Assembly (NCBI GenBank): GCA_017454945.1
Contig: JAFTCA010000029.1
Location: forward strand, 1 to 32,940
Length of the DNA: 32,940 bases
Source: Bacteroidales bacterium
GTDB taxonomy: Bacteria > Bacteroidota > Bacteroidia > Bacteroidales > WCHB1-69
Direction: 5' to 3'
A program made the position numbers and the translations under genes. Below are positions 15,513 through 23,811 of this stretch, in pieces; within the stretch, counting starts at the first letter, position 1, and each line of letters opens with the position of its first letter. The notes under the pieces are model-generated. The model did not search any database and had not been told where the DNA came from. It worked only from the letters and a program-made list of their open reading frames with translations.

Positions 15513-15539
15513 TTTTAGATGATTATCATGTGATTAATT

Positions 15540-18467
15540 CTATTGTTTTACCCACTTTTTTGTTAACACACCTTCCGATGTTACAATCCGCATGATGTAC
15601 AATCCCGACGGCAAATCACCAACATTGAAATCTCTTTCATTGCCGTTGAATGTATGTATTAGTTGTCCTGTGGAGTTCAATAATTCTATTTGTTTTACTT
15701 CAATGCCTTCGGCCATGGTGAGATATAATTTGTCTGAGGCAGGGTTGGGGTAGAGGATGATTTGTTCTTCATTAAAGTCTTTAATGCCAGTATTGTTTAT
15801 GCGAGAAATTTTGATTCGTAATTGATAGGTGCCTATTTCATGATCGGTATAGGGTAAAACTCGAAACCAGAGAGTTCCTCCATTTTCAATGTTCATAGCT
15901 GACATATATGTTCCGTAGTTAGATGACCAACTACTACCGTTTTGAGAAATTGCAAATTTTGCATCAGCAGTATAGGAATTGTCGTTATAACTGTCTAATA
16001 GATTTGCATTTATAGTATAAGTGTATCCTAGGGGTAAATTGATTTTATAATAATCATTGTCAGTTGTGAGATGGAAGTTGGCGTTAATATTATAAGAAGT
16101 GCTGGCAGAATTGATTGTACCTAAGTTATATGCTGTGGAAGACGTGTTGTTGGGCTCGTATTGATCAGGAGTGGGGGTTACGCCTCCCGTGCGTGTGATA
16201 TTTATAGTTAAACGGTAGGAGCCAAGATCGTATGAAGCTCCGTCTTGAGGCTCAACACTAAAATAAATTTCTTCAGTATTAATATCAGATTCAGACAAAG
16301 ATACTTGAAAATGAAATTCATTTGCGATATTTTTCCCATCAAAGGAAATATAAGTGTGTGTGTTCGCCGTATATGTTGAAGTATTGTTAAGGTCTTGGAT
16401 AGATGCGGTGATGGAGTATTTGAACCCAGAAGGTAAATTTAATTTGTAGTAATCTCTGTCGGTAGTAGTATGAAAATTAGCATCTATTGTGTATGTTTTA
16501 CTTGATGTTTCTACTGTCCCGAGTAAATAGGATTCGGTAGCTGTATTGTTGTCTTCATATTTATCAGGATTGATGGGTGCACTGATAACGGTGACTCTTC
16601 TCGGATTGTTATAAAAAGTGGAACCAACATAATACCAGTCTTCACTCCCTTGTGGTTGAAAATATAATGCGATTAGATATTCTCCACCTTCAACTTCAAT
16701 AGTTTTATTAGTAGTTAAAGTATAACTTCTTTTAGATGCAAACCCATCCGTGTTAGAGAAAGATCCTAATAATTGTTCATCGTATCCATATAAGTCGGCG
16801 AGAACCATCTCTATGGTTCCATATAAAGTGGAACTAGATGTGTTTCTAATGGAGACGGAGATTTCAGTGTTTCTTCCTTCATATAGTTCGTTCCCACTAG
16901 AAAAAGTAAAATTGGAGTAGGTTTCTATTTGATAGGACATCTCTTTTACTGTAAAGCTCGTACTATTAGTAGCGGAAGATGTGCTTTGTACTAATTTAAA
17001 AGACCTACTATCATTACTATTTGTGCCAGCAAATACATATACTGTGTAGTTGCCAGGAACCATAGGCTCGTAACCTTCAAATGTTATGGAACCTGAGCGG
17101 TATTTCATGGAAGGGAAGTCTGCGCTCATAAGTTGCATGTCGACAATATAATTGTCTGTAGCGTCTGTTAAGACGAATAGCAGGTAGCCGTTGAAATTAG
17201 TGCTATTAGCGTTAGCAATAGAGAATGAAACTGTAACGTCATCTCCAAATTCATAGTTGCTAGCATCTGTGGTTAAAGATGAATACATCGTTAACTTGCT
17301 TTCATATGAGGTTGGTTGGATGCCTATAATACATGATTGAATATATGAAAAGTCCTCCCAGGGATAAGGTGCTAAATTGAGTAGTGAAAAATAGCCATCC
17401 CCAGATCCTTGCCAACCAAAATTAAAGTGAAAATAACTTTTGTTATCATACCCATCACAAACAAAGGCATGACCACCTTTCCCAGCTTCATTATATCCGC
17501 TGTAATATATAGGTCTTTGATTATCCAATTCAGATTTTAAAGCACTAATCCAAGTAGAATAAGTATAGTCGTTCATATCATATAGTTCAAGATTAGGAGA
17601 ATAACCGAAATTATTTATTAGGGCTTTTTTTGCATTAACAGGGTATGCTCCACTCCAGTCTAAACCATAATCCATATCACAGGCCACGCCACAGTGGTAC
17701 ATCAGCGTTGCAACTGCGTTCTTTTGTGCCGTTGTACTATTTGACTCTAACACCTTGGGCATATTTGACCAATCGTAGATTGTATTTCCAAAATTGGCTG
17801 AGAGTGTGCCATAAGCACCAGTGCCATTTGTGTCGGCAGGATCCGTGTATGAGTGGCTGCCAGTGCCACGTGCGGGATATTCCCAATATTTCATAATTTG
17901 TGCCATAGCGGTGGCTACACATCCTGTCAAAGCTCGTTCTCCAGCAACATTGTCATAAGGACATTTGTCGTTATAATAGGGCGCTTGGTTCCACTTTGTC
18001 TTTATCAGTGGTTCTACACTTCCGCCTTTGGTTTCCATTAGCTTGCCTTGACGTAAAGTCTCCCATTCAGCAGCGGTAGTCTCATAAGGTATTGCTTCGT
18101 GTTCTACAATCCAAGCCAATTCTTCTTCGTAATGGGCAATCCAACTGCGGGCATTGTCGGGCATTTCGTCATAGTCGAAGCAGCCTTCATCGCTGTAGCC
18201 CAATACGGGAATTGAACGGTCGTCGCCAGCAACCAGTATAAAGCCATTGCCATCGGAGGTATTAAAAACATAGATGTGCTGGTAGGGCGTTTGAGCCGTC
18301 ACATCCAACAATGTGGGTTGGGTTTGTTGCTTAAAAAGCGTCTTGGACATCGTCTGCTGGCGGTAGAAATTGGTGGCCACCTTTGCAGCCGTCGTCGGGT
18401 CAACAGGAGCAGAAAAGACTGCGGAAACAATAAGCATCAAGGAAAAACACAAAAGGAGTTTTTTCAT
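15540..18467 (-). CDS. Secreted multidomain C10 cysteine peptidase with two PPC-like domains
   Basis: Using the ATG at 18465-18467 (975 residues): signal peptide (1-20, ending FSAP); Spi-like propeptide (about 22-125); C10 domain with Cys183 (TGCVATAMAQ), His333 (GGHAFVCDGY) and the Trp of FNFGWQG; two Ig-like beta domains (about 390-510 and 515-630); two PPC-like repeats (about 635-767, opening DKYEDNNTATESYLLG, and 768-893, opening DQYEPNNTSSTAYNLG); type IX sorting domain (about 894-975, YPNPA to KKWVKQ). A start at 18494 would add MGETQLPTT before the signal peptide and is rejected. The C-terminal half is clearly more AT-rich than the N-terminal half, so the architecture may be a fusion. 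The whole gene lies between two long direct repeats. Confidence 0.95.
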   Translation of the reverse strand: MKKLLLCFSLMLIVSAVFSAPVDPTTAAKVATNFYRQQTMSKTLFKQQTQPTLLDVTAQTPYQHIYVFNTSDGNGFILVAGDDRSIPVLGYSDEGCFDYDEMPDNARSWIAHYEEELAWIVEHEAIPYETTAAEWETLRQGKLMETKGGSVEPLIKTKWNQAPYYNDKCPYDNVAGERALTGCVATAMAQIMKYWEYPARGTGSHSYTDPADTNGTGAYGTLSANFGNTIYDWSNMPKVLESNSTTAQKNAVATLMYHCGVACDMDYGLDWSGAYPVNAKKALINNFGYSPNLELYDMNDYTYSTWISALKSELDNQRPIYYSGYNEAGKGGHAFVCDGYDNKSYFHFNFGWQGSGDGYFSLLNLAPYPWEDFSYIQSCIIGIQPTSYESKLTMYSSLTTDASNYEFGDDVTVSFSIANANSTNFNGYLLFVLTDATDNYIVDMQLMSADFPSMKYRSGSITFEGYEPMVPGNYTVYVFAGTNSNDSRSFKLVQSTSSATNSTSFTVKEMSYQIETYSNFTFSSGNELYEGRNTEISVSIRNTSSSTLYGTIEMVLADLYGYDEQLLGSFSNTDGFASKRSYTLTTNKTIEVEGGEYLIALYFQPQGSEDWYYVGSTFYNNPRRVTVISAPINPDKYEDNNTATESYLLGTVETSSKTYTIDANFHTTTDRDYYKLNLPSGFKYSITASIQDLNNTSTYTANTHTYISFDGKNIANEFHFQVSLSESDINTEEIYFSVEPQDGASYDLGSYRLTINITRTGGVTPTPDQYEPNNTSSTAYNLGTINSASTSYNINANFHLTTDNDYYKINLPLGYTYTINANLLDSYNDNSYTADAKFAISQNGSSWSSNYGTYMSAMNIENGGTLWFRVLPYTDHEIGTYQLRIKISRINNTGIKDFNEEQIILYPNPASDKLYLTMAEGIEVKQIELLNSTGQLIHTFNGNERDFNVGDLPSGLYIMRIVTSEGVLTKKWVKQ

Positions 18468-18514
18468 TGTTGTGGGTAATTGTGTTTCGCCCATTCAGCA
18501 CCCCATGAGCATTT

Positions 18515-18744
18515 TTAACATAAAAGAAGCGTGGTACTGAATCACCACACTTTGTTAGAAGGTCGTAGGAAACCCGAAGATAAAGATGTAGGAGAAAGCA
18601 GTCCACGCTGAAACGTGAGAACCGCTCGGCTTCCTTGCATCTTCAGAAAATTTCCTACGTTTTCTAACGCAAGTATAAGCGAAACGCTTCGTTTAGGTTC
18701 AAAAAATTGGTGTCTCTCTTAGAACAAAATCTGTTTTCGGATAG
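18515..18744 (-). promoter_or_regulatory. Candidate structured leader RNA with terminator-like end, upstream of the 975-residue C10 peptidase
   Basis: If transcription starts near 18744 the peptidase mRNA has a leader of about 277 nt. It can fold into: hairpin AAGCG-AAA-CGCTT (18677-18689); a long stem GTTAGAA/TTCTAAC (18554-18560 with 18662-18668) stacked on CGTAGGAAA/TTTCCTACG (18564-18572 with 18651-18659); inner helices AAGATG/CATCTT (18583-18588, 18638-18643) and AGGA/TCCT (18590-18593, 18632-18635); a tip hairpin CACG/CGTG (18604-18617). A final 9-bp hairpin (18527-18552) precedes CTTTTATG. In that last stem the pair that is C/A on the plus strand is U/G on the minus strand, favouring a minus-strand RNA. 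No known RNA class was recognised. Confidence 0.45.
18519..18552 (-). terminator. Terminator-like hairpin inside the C10 peptidase leader
   Basis: Minus-strand AAGTGTGGT/ACCACGCTT stem (nine pairs, one U/G) with an 8-nt loop is followed by CTTTTATG. It sits about 50 bases before the peptidase ATG, so it could act as an attenuator or end a separate small RNA. The U tract is short, so this is tentative. Confidence 0.35.
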
Positions 18745-18750
18745 ACGTGG

Positions 18751-18758
18751 CAAAGATA
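18751..18758 (-). promoter_or_regulatory. Candidate -7 promoter element for the 975-residue C10 peptidase
   Basis: TATCTTTG on the minus strand matches TAnnTTTG, 284 bases before the ATG; the only exact match seen in the upstream region. Confidence 0.5.
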
Positions 18759-18862
18759 CACATTATTTTTATTTGTGTTGTAAACGATTCATAAATATTG
18801 TTTTGCAAATGCTGGTCTGTTCAATTTGAATCAAAATCGCTTTGTTTTTTGTATGTCCTTTC

Positions 18863-19252
18863 GCGGCGCATTTCCGTCCTGCTCCGTTGCACCATCATCG
18901 CGGCGCCGCGATGATTTTTGTGGCCTCTTTGTTCTACCGAGCGGTGCACGCCTGCCGGCGTGCAGGGTGTTATGTGGCGCTATCTCCATGTGGTGGTGCC
19001 TGAGGACACAGCGCATGCCGAAGTGCGAAAGTGCCGCCTGTTGTTGCTCCAGGCAGCTGAGGTCCCTGAGCGTGCCGAAGTGCGAAGCCGATGACAGTTG
19101 TTGCTTCTTGCAGCTGAGGTCTCTGAGCTTGCCGAAGTGCCGAAGCCGCCGTCATTTCGAGGCTGCGCCAGCAGCCGAAGAAATCCCTTCGAATTATGAA
19201 TGTTTCTGGTGTATGACCTGCAGGCCCTTAGGCCAGCCACGCTCGATAGAAC
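18863..19252. repeat. Long dispersed repeat, copy B (two 57-bp modules)
   Basis: Direct repeat of 13947-14280 in the same orientation. It differs by point changes and by an additional 57-bp module: two successive units start GCCGAAGTGCG (from about 19018 and 19075), each containing GTTGTTGCT and CAGCTGAGGTC, then a partial third. Copy A has one such unit. The rest of the gene-free stretch 18468-19355 holds the structured leader, two promoter boxes and a terminator-like hairpin. Confidence 0.85.
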
Positions 19253-19279
19253 TGCGGCGCATTTCGCCTGTCATGGTAT

Positions 19280-19316
19280 CCGTCGCCCCCAAGCCGACGG
19301 TATGTTTTATTTTTTC
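19280..19316 (+). terminator. Terminator-like hairpin just before the ROK promoter
   Basis: CCGTCG/CGACGG stem (19280-19285, 19295-19300) with a 9-nt loop is followed by TATGTTTTATTTTTT. It has the shape of an intrinsic terminator, but no plus-strand gene precedes it; it may insulate the kinase gene from transcription coming through the repeat. Confidence 0.45.
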
Positions 19317-19317
19317 G

Positions 19318-19325
19318 TACCTTTG
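19318..19325 (+). promoter_or_regulatory. Candidate -7 promoter element for the ROK kinase
   Basis: TACCTTTG matches TAnnTTTG and lies 30 bases before the ATG at 19356. Confidence 0.55.
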
Positions 19326-19355
19326 CCCTTTCTAATCAACCCAAATAATTTTGTT

Positions 19356-20330
19356 ATGTATTCTTTAGGCATTGATATTGGAGGTACTAAATGTGCCGTT
19401 ATTTTAGGTAAAGAACTGATTACCGACAACTTGGATGATTTTATCGTGGATAAGATCTCCTTCGCCACCGAAACGGACAAAGGCGTCGATTTTGCGCTGA
19501 ATAATATTTTTGCAGCCGTGGATGAGATTTTGAAACGTCGTCAGATTGGCGGCAACGACTTGGTGGGTATCGGCATCAGCTGTGGCGGCCCCCTTAGTAG
19601 TAAAGAGGGTGTCATCATGTCGCCTCCCAACTTGCCGGGCTGGGATAATATTCACATTGTCAAGATGTTCGAGGATAAGTATGGTGTAAAGCCCAATCTT
19701 CAGAACGATGCCAACGCCTGTGCAGTGGCCGAGTGGAAGTTCGGTGCGGGCCGCGGCTGCCAAAATATGGCGTTCCTGACCTTCGGCACCGGCATGGGAG
19801 CAGGCCTCATTATCGATGGTCACCTCTATAGTGGCACCAACGACAATGCCGGCGAGATTGGCCATGTGCGTATGGCTGAAGATGGTCCTGTGGGCTTCAA
19901 CAAGGCCGGCTCGTTCGAGGGTTTCTGCAGCGGCGGCGGTATCGCCCGCATGGCTAAGAAAAAAGCTGCCGAGATGCTGGCTAAAGGCGAGACTAACCCG
20001 CTGTTTGCCAATATGGACGATGTGGAGAAACTGACAGCCAAGTCGTTGGCCATCGCCATTAAGGAAGGTAACGAGTTTGCCCTCTCCATCTATCGCAAAT
20101 GCGGCGAGATGCTCGGCATGGGTCTCTCTATCCTTATCGATGTCCTCAACCCCGAATGCATTGTCATCGGCAGCATCTATGAGCGTAATCAGGAACTGTT
20201 CGACCGGTTCATCTATCCCGTTATCGAAAAGGAGGCTATCCCGCTGTCAGCCCAAGTGTGCAAAATTGTGCCCGCCGTGCTCGGCGACAAAATCGGCGAC
20301 TATGCAGCACTCTCACTGGCGCTAAGTTAG
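19356..20330 (+). CDS. ROK-family sugar kinase (glucokinase-like)
   Basis: Cytoplasmic ATP-dependent sugar kinase of the ROK superfamily, 324 residues. The phosphate-1 motif is DIGGTKCAVILG (7-18), the catalytic aspartate is D118 in QNDANACAVAEW, and the ATP-site glycine loop is LTFGTGMGAGLI (141-152). The sugar-binding EIGH (167-170) is present. The usual zinc motif CxCGxxGCxE after it is missing: the segment reads DGPVGFNKAGSFEGFCSGGG. The frame is open from 19200, but those 52 codons come from the dispersed repeat and promoter, so ATG 19356 is used. Substrate (glucose, mannose or an N-acyl sugar) cannot be told. Monocistronic, followed by a heptamer array. Confidence 0.9.
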   Translation: MYSLGIDIGGTKCAVILGKELITDNLDDFIVDKISFATETDKGVDFALNNIFAAVDEILKRRQIGGNDLVGIGISCGGPLSSKEGVIMSPPNLPGWDNIHIVKMFEDKYGVKPNLQNDANACAVAEWKFGAGRGCQNMAFLTFGTGMGAGLIIDGHLYSGTNDNAGEIGHVRMAEDGPVGFNKAGSFEGFCSGGGIARMAKKKAAEMLAKGETNPLFANMDDVEKLTAKSLAIAIKEGNEFALSIYRKCGEMLGMGLSILIDVLNPECIVIGSIYERNQELFDRFIYPVIEKEAIPLSAQVCKIVPAVLGDKIGDYAALSLALS

Positions 20331-20430
20331 AAATTCAGAATTCAAAGAACAAAGAACAGAAAACAAAGAACAAAGAACAAATAGTTTTCCTTTTTCAACT
20401 CTCCTCTCTCCGTACTCAACTCTCAACTCT
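20331..20430. repeat. Heptamer arrays between convergent ROK and macB-like genes
   Basis: The first block (20331-20380) is AAAGAAC-type units, the reverse complement of the GTTCTTT units seen elsewhere. The second block (20396-20430) is five units: CAACTCT, CCTCTCT, CCGTACT, CAACTCT, CAACTCT, also 7 nt each. The last unit overlaps the stop codon of the permease gene. No conventional terminator was seen between these convergent genes. Confidence 0.85.
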
Positions 20431-21649
20431 ATTCGTATCTCAACGCATTGATGGGGTCCAGATTGGCGGCCTTCTTGGCAGGATACCAACCGAAGAAGAT
20501 GCCTGTGGCAGCGCATACGAGGAATGAGATGGCTATGGCGCTCTTGCTTACAACATACGGCCAGCTTAGGAAGTGCGAGGCCACGTATGATAGCAGTAAC
20601 CCAAACAGGATGCCTATCACACCGCCAATCAAACTTAAAATGATACTCTCTGACAAGAACTGCAGCATGATGTCGCGGTTCTGCGCTCCAATTGACATGC
20701 GGAGGCCGATTTCTTTGGTTCGCTCGGTGACGGTTACATACATGATGTTCATGATGCCGATACCACCGACAATTAGCGAGATGGAGGCTATGGCTGCTAA
20801 AAGTACTGTAAGTAATTGTGTTACAGAACTTACTGTTGATAATAACTCTTCTTGTGTGCGGATGTCAAAGTCGTCCTCGGCTCCGTTTTCAATCTTGTGG
20901 TTGCTGCGCAGAATATAGGTGATTTCGGTGGCCGCCAACTCCGATTGCTCTTCGCTGATTGCGGAGGCAAACAGCATGTTGAAATGGGTGATGGCCATAA
21001 AACGCTTTTGTACAGTTGTATAGGGCGCCAAAACCACATCGTCCTGGTCTTGCCCCATCTGATTCTGTCCCTTGCTGGCCAATACACCGATAACCTTCAT
21101 CGGGATGGAGCCGAAACGGATGGTCTGCCCAATGGGATTCTCGCCGTTGGTGAACAGGTTTTCCACAATCGTCTGCCCGATGACACACACTTTGGCATAA
21201 GTGTTGATGGCCTCTTCGTCGAACATGATGCCGCTTTCCAACTCGTACTTGCGGATGTTGAGATAGCTGGGAGCAACACCTTGTATGCTGCCCGGATGGT
21301 TGTTGGAGCCATATACCAGTTGTGCCGACGCATTGACCATGGGGGATACATCGGCTACATAACGTGTGTTTTCTTGTAGCGACTTCAAGTCTTTCATGTC
21401 CAGTGATTTGGCACTGCTGTTGCCCATGTTGACACCGCCTCGCATTTGTCGGGCCGGCATGATCATAATCATGTTGGTGCCCATCGATGAGAGCTGGTTC
21501 TGCACGCTCAGCGTGGAACTCTGTCCCAAACTTACCATGGCAATCACCGAGGCAATGCCGATAATGATGCCTAACATGGTGAGTATAGAGCGACTCTTAT
21601 TCCTGAGGAGAGACTTTATGGCTAGTTTTATGAGATTAAGAATATTCAT
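20429..21649 (-). CDS. MacB-type ABC transporter permease (FtsX fold)
   Basis: Inner-membrane permease of a tripartite export system. TM1 is near residues 22-42 (LTMLGIIIGIASVIAMVSLG) after a typical cytoplasmic LLRNKSRS helix. A large periplasmic MacB_PCD domain (about 45-270) follows, then three TM helices of the FtsX domain (about 280-400) with GIGIMNIMYVTVTERTKEIG and the terminal AKKAANLDPINALRYE. At 406 residues it is the separate-permease form, with the ATPase encoded by the gene upstream (18 nt away). Substrate is unknown; MacB-type systems export macrolides, peptides or siderophores. Confidence 0.93.
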   Translation of the reverse strand: MNILNLIKLAIKSLLRNKSRSILTMLGIIIGIASVIAMVSLGQSSTLSVQNQLSSMGTNMIMIMPARQMRGGVNMGNSSAKSLDMKDLKSLQENTRYVADVSPMVNASAQLVYGSNNHPGSIQGVAPSYLNIRKYELESGIMFDEEAINTYAKVCVIGQTIVENLFTNGENPIGQTIRFGSIPMKVIGVLASKGQNQMGQDQDDVVLAPYTTVQKRFMAITHFNMLFASAISEEQSELAATEITYILRSNHKIENGAEDDFDIRTQEELLSTVSSVTQLLTVLLAAIASISLIVGGIGIMNIMYVTVTERTKEIGLRMSIGAQNRDIMLQFLSESIILSLIGGVIGILFGLLLSYVASHFLSWPYVVSKSAIAISFLVCAATGIFFGWYPAKKAANLDPINALRYE

Positions 21650-21667
21650 TCTTGACGTGCTTTACGG

Positions 21668-22414
21668 TTAATAATCGTTGCCTGCCGGTCCTAAGGCCGC
21701 CAAGGCCTCAGCTGCAGATTTGGTGGAAACAGGAATGTCTTTGAGAATGAGGCCGTCGCGCAGCTGGATGGTTCGCTCGGTGAACTCGGCAATGTCGGGC
21801 TCATGGGTGACAAATGCAATGGTTTTCCCTTTGCTGTGCAACTCCTGAAACAGGCTCATGATTTCGTAGGATGTACGTGTGTCAAGGTTTCCCGTGGCTT
21901 CGTCGGCTAATAAGATGACAGGGTCGTTGACCAGTGCGCGGGCGATGGCCACACGTTGCTGCTGGCCGCCCGATAGCTGGTTGGGCATGTGGTCCAAGCG
22001 GTTTTCCAGATTGACCGCCTTCAAAGCTTCAATGGCGCGCTCGCGGCGCTCCTTGCTCGATACCGTCGGGTTGTACATGAGCGGCAACTCTACATTCTCC
22101 AATGCTGAGGTGCGTGCTAATAGGTTGTAATTCTGAAAGATAAATCCTATTTTGCGATTTCTGATGGTAGAAAGCTCGTTCTTGCTGCGGTTGCTGACAT
22201 CCACATCGTCGATGAAATAACTGCCCGAAGTGGGTTTGTCCAAGCAGCCTAAAATGTTTAGCAGGGTGGATTTTCCCGAGCCGCTGGCACCCATGATGCT
22301 CACAAACTCGCCCTCGCGGATGGAAAAGCTGATGCCTTTGAGCGCGTGCACGTCTTCGCTGCCAACATGGAATACTCGTGTGAGATTTTCTATTTTGATG
22401 ATTTCGTTTGACAT
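21668..22414 (-). CDS. MacB/LolD-type ABC transporter ATP-binding protein
   Basis: ATPase that drives the adjacent permease. Walker [10 protein letters not shown] (42-50), Q-loop [10 protein letters not shown], signature [15 protein letters not shown] (147-161), Walker [14 protein letters not shown] with E172, and switch His204 in FVTHEPD. At 248 residues it has about 25 residues beyond the usual end ([20 protein letters not shown]), a short tail of unknown use. It lies between the adaptor gene (24 nt) and the permease gene (18 nt). Confidence 0.95.
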   Translation of the reverse strand: MSNEIIKIENLTRVFHVGSEDVHALKGISFSIREGEFVSIMGASGSGKSTLLNILGCLDKPTSGSYFIDDVDVSNRSKNELSTIRNRKIGFIFQNYNLLARTSALENVELPLMYNPTVSSKERRERAIEALKAVNLENRLDHMPNQLSGGQQQRVAIARALVNDPVILLADEATGNLDTRTSYEIMSLFQELHSKGKTIAFVTHEPDIAEFTERTIQLRDGLILKDIPVSTKSAAEALAALGPAGNDY

Positions 22415-22438
22415 CTTACAGTGTTTGAAGTGCTTGTA

Positions 22439-23737
22439 TTAGCGGCTTTTACGTTGCGGTGGTCCTGGCATGAATGGGTTGCTGCCGGCAGCCTGCTGCT
22501 TGGCACTGGCCTTTTGTGTTTTTTCGATGGAGAGAACCACTTCGTCACCTTCTTTGATGCCATTGGTAATCAAAGTGTTGGCGCCGTCGTTCAGTCCAGT
22601 GGTCACCATCTGCGGTCGCAGTTTCTGGCCCTCTTTAATCCAAATCATGGACTTGTCCGACTTCATTCCTTGCATTCCTTTCATTCTTTTCGTCTTGGAA
22701 GTGTCCTTCATGTCGGGCTTACCTCCCTTGGATTCCCCTTGGGGAGGCACACCGCCCGCACCAGGGCCGCCTTCAGCTATTTCGTAATTCTGCTTTGCAA
22801 GCAGTTTCTTGGTATCTTCATCTAAAGTGTAGTGCAGTGCTTCGGCTGGAATGGTGATGCCCTTCTCGTTCTGTACTACAATGCTGACGTTGGCCGTCAT
22901 GCCAGGAAAGAGTTTCTCGTCGGGATTGGGCGCATTGATGATGACTGTGTAGGTGACTACATTAGAGGTGACCGTCGGCTCTAAGCGCACTTGTTTCACT
23001 GTGCCAGTGAAGACATCCTTCGGAAACGCATCCACGGTAAAGGTAACGTTTTGACCCTCTTTTACTTGTCCTATGTCGGCCTCATCCACGTTGGCCTCCA
23101 CCTGCATCTGTTTCAGATCGTTGGCAATGGTGAACAGGGTGGGGGTGTTGAACGAAGAGGCTACCGTCTGTCCTTCTTCCACCGCCTTGTTGAGCACAAT
23201 GCCCGAAATGGGCGAGTAGATCTTGGCGTACGACAGGTTGACTTGCGCCGTCTGCAAGTTCGACTTGGCCGTGGTTACTCTGTTCTTTGCCTGCACGTAA
23301 GCGTTCGAAGCTTCTTCAAATGAGGCTTGTGTGGCGGCTTTGTTGTCGTACAACTGCTTGATACGGTCGTAGTTCTGCTTGGCGAAGTTGAGGTTGCTCT
23401 CCGCATCCGACAAGTTGGCCTTCGACTGGTTAATCATCTCCATCAGTGTCGATTTGTCCAACTCGGCCAGCAATTGCCCTTTCTTTACCTCTGAGTTGAA
23501 ATCCACGTAGAGCTTCTCCACAATGCCCGACACCTGCGTGCCTACTTCCACCTGGTACAATGGTTGAATTTCGCCCGTTGCCGTCACCGTGATGACAATA
23601 CTGTCCTGCTGTGCCACCGCCGTGTTGAAATTCAATTCGTACTTTCCGCCCTTGATGCTCATGATAATAATGATAGCCAGCACAATCGCGCCAATCACGG
23701 AGCCGATAATAATGCGTTTTTTCTTCTTCTTGTCCAT
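22439..23737 (-). CDS. MacA-like periplasmic adaptor (HlyD/RND membrane fusion family)
   Basis: Links the MacB-like pump to an outer-membrane TolC-like channel. Cytoplasmic poly-Lys start, one TM anchor (about 9-28), a split biotinyl-lipoyl domain (TGEIQPLYQVEVGTQVSG and YSPISGIVLNKAVEEGQTV), an alpha-helical hairpin between them (about 95-170), then the beta-barrel domain (LKQMQVEANVDEADIG). Before the membrane-proximal domain there is a low-complexity insert (about 321-364) rich in Gly, Pro, Lys and Met, with five Met in the stretch 343-364. The protein ends in a Pro-rich, basic tail. 432 residues, ATG start. Confidence 0.93.
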   Translation of the reverse strand: MDKKKKKRIIIGSVIGAIVLAIIIIMSIKGGKYELNFNTAVAQQDSIVITVTATGEIQPLYQVEVGTQVSGIVEKLYVDFNSEVKKGQLLAELDKSTLMEMINQSKANLSDAESNLNFAKQNYDRIKQLYDNKAATQASFEEASNAYVQAKNRVTTAKSNLQTAQVNLSYAKIYSPISGIVLNKAVEEGQTVASSFNTPTLFTIANDLKQMQVEANVDEADIGQVKEGQNVTFTVDAFPKDVFTGTVKQVRLEPTVTSNVVTYTVIINAPNPDEKLFPGMTANVSIVVQNEKGITIPAEALHYTLDEDTKKLLAKQNYEIAEGGPGAGGVPPQGESKGGKPDMKDTSKTKRMKGMQGMKSDKSMIWIKEGQKLRPQMVTTGLNDGANTLITNGIKEGDEVVLSIEKTQKASAKQQAAGSNPFMPGPPQRKSR

Positions 23738-23811
23738 ATAAGTATAATGTTGAAGTGTTGATTGTTTAAATGTTTAATTGTTGAATTATGTATTGAACTT
23801 TCAGACTGACT

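Noticed and set aside
18400..18606. 68-codon open frame over the C10 peptidase leader
   Set aside because: It lies across the structured leader and into the signal-peptide coding region in another frame; RNA pairing explains the sequence better.
18863..19252. 57-bp tandem units as a CRISPR array
   Set aside because: Only two to three adjacent units without variable spacers of constant length, and no cas genes.
13947..19252. Composite transposon made of the two long repeats
   Set aside because: No transposase, no terminal inverted repeats and no target-site duplication could be seen; duplication or homologous recombination is enough to explain the layout.
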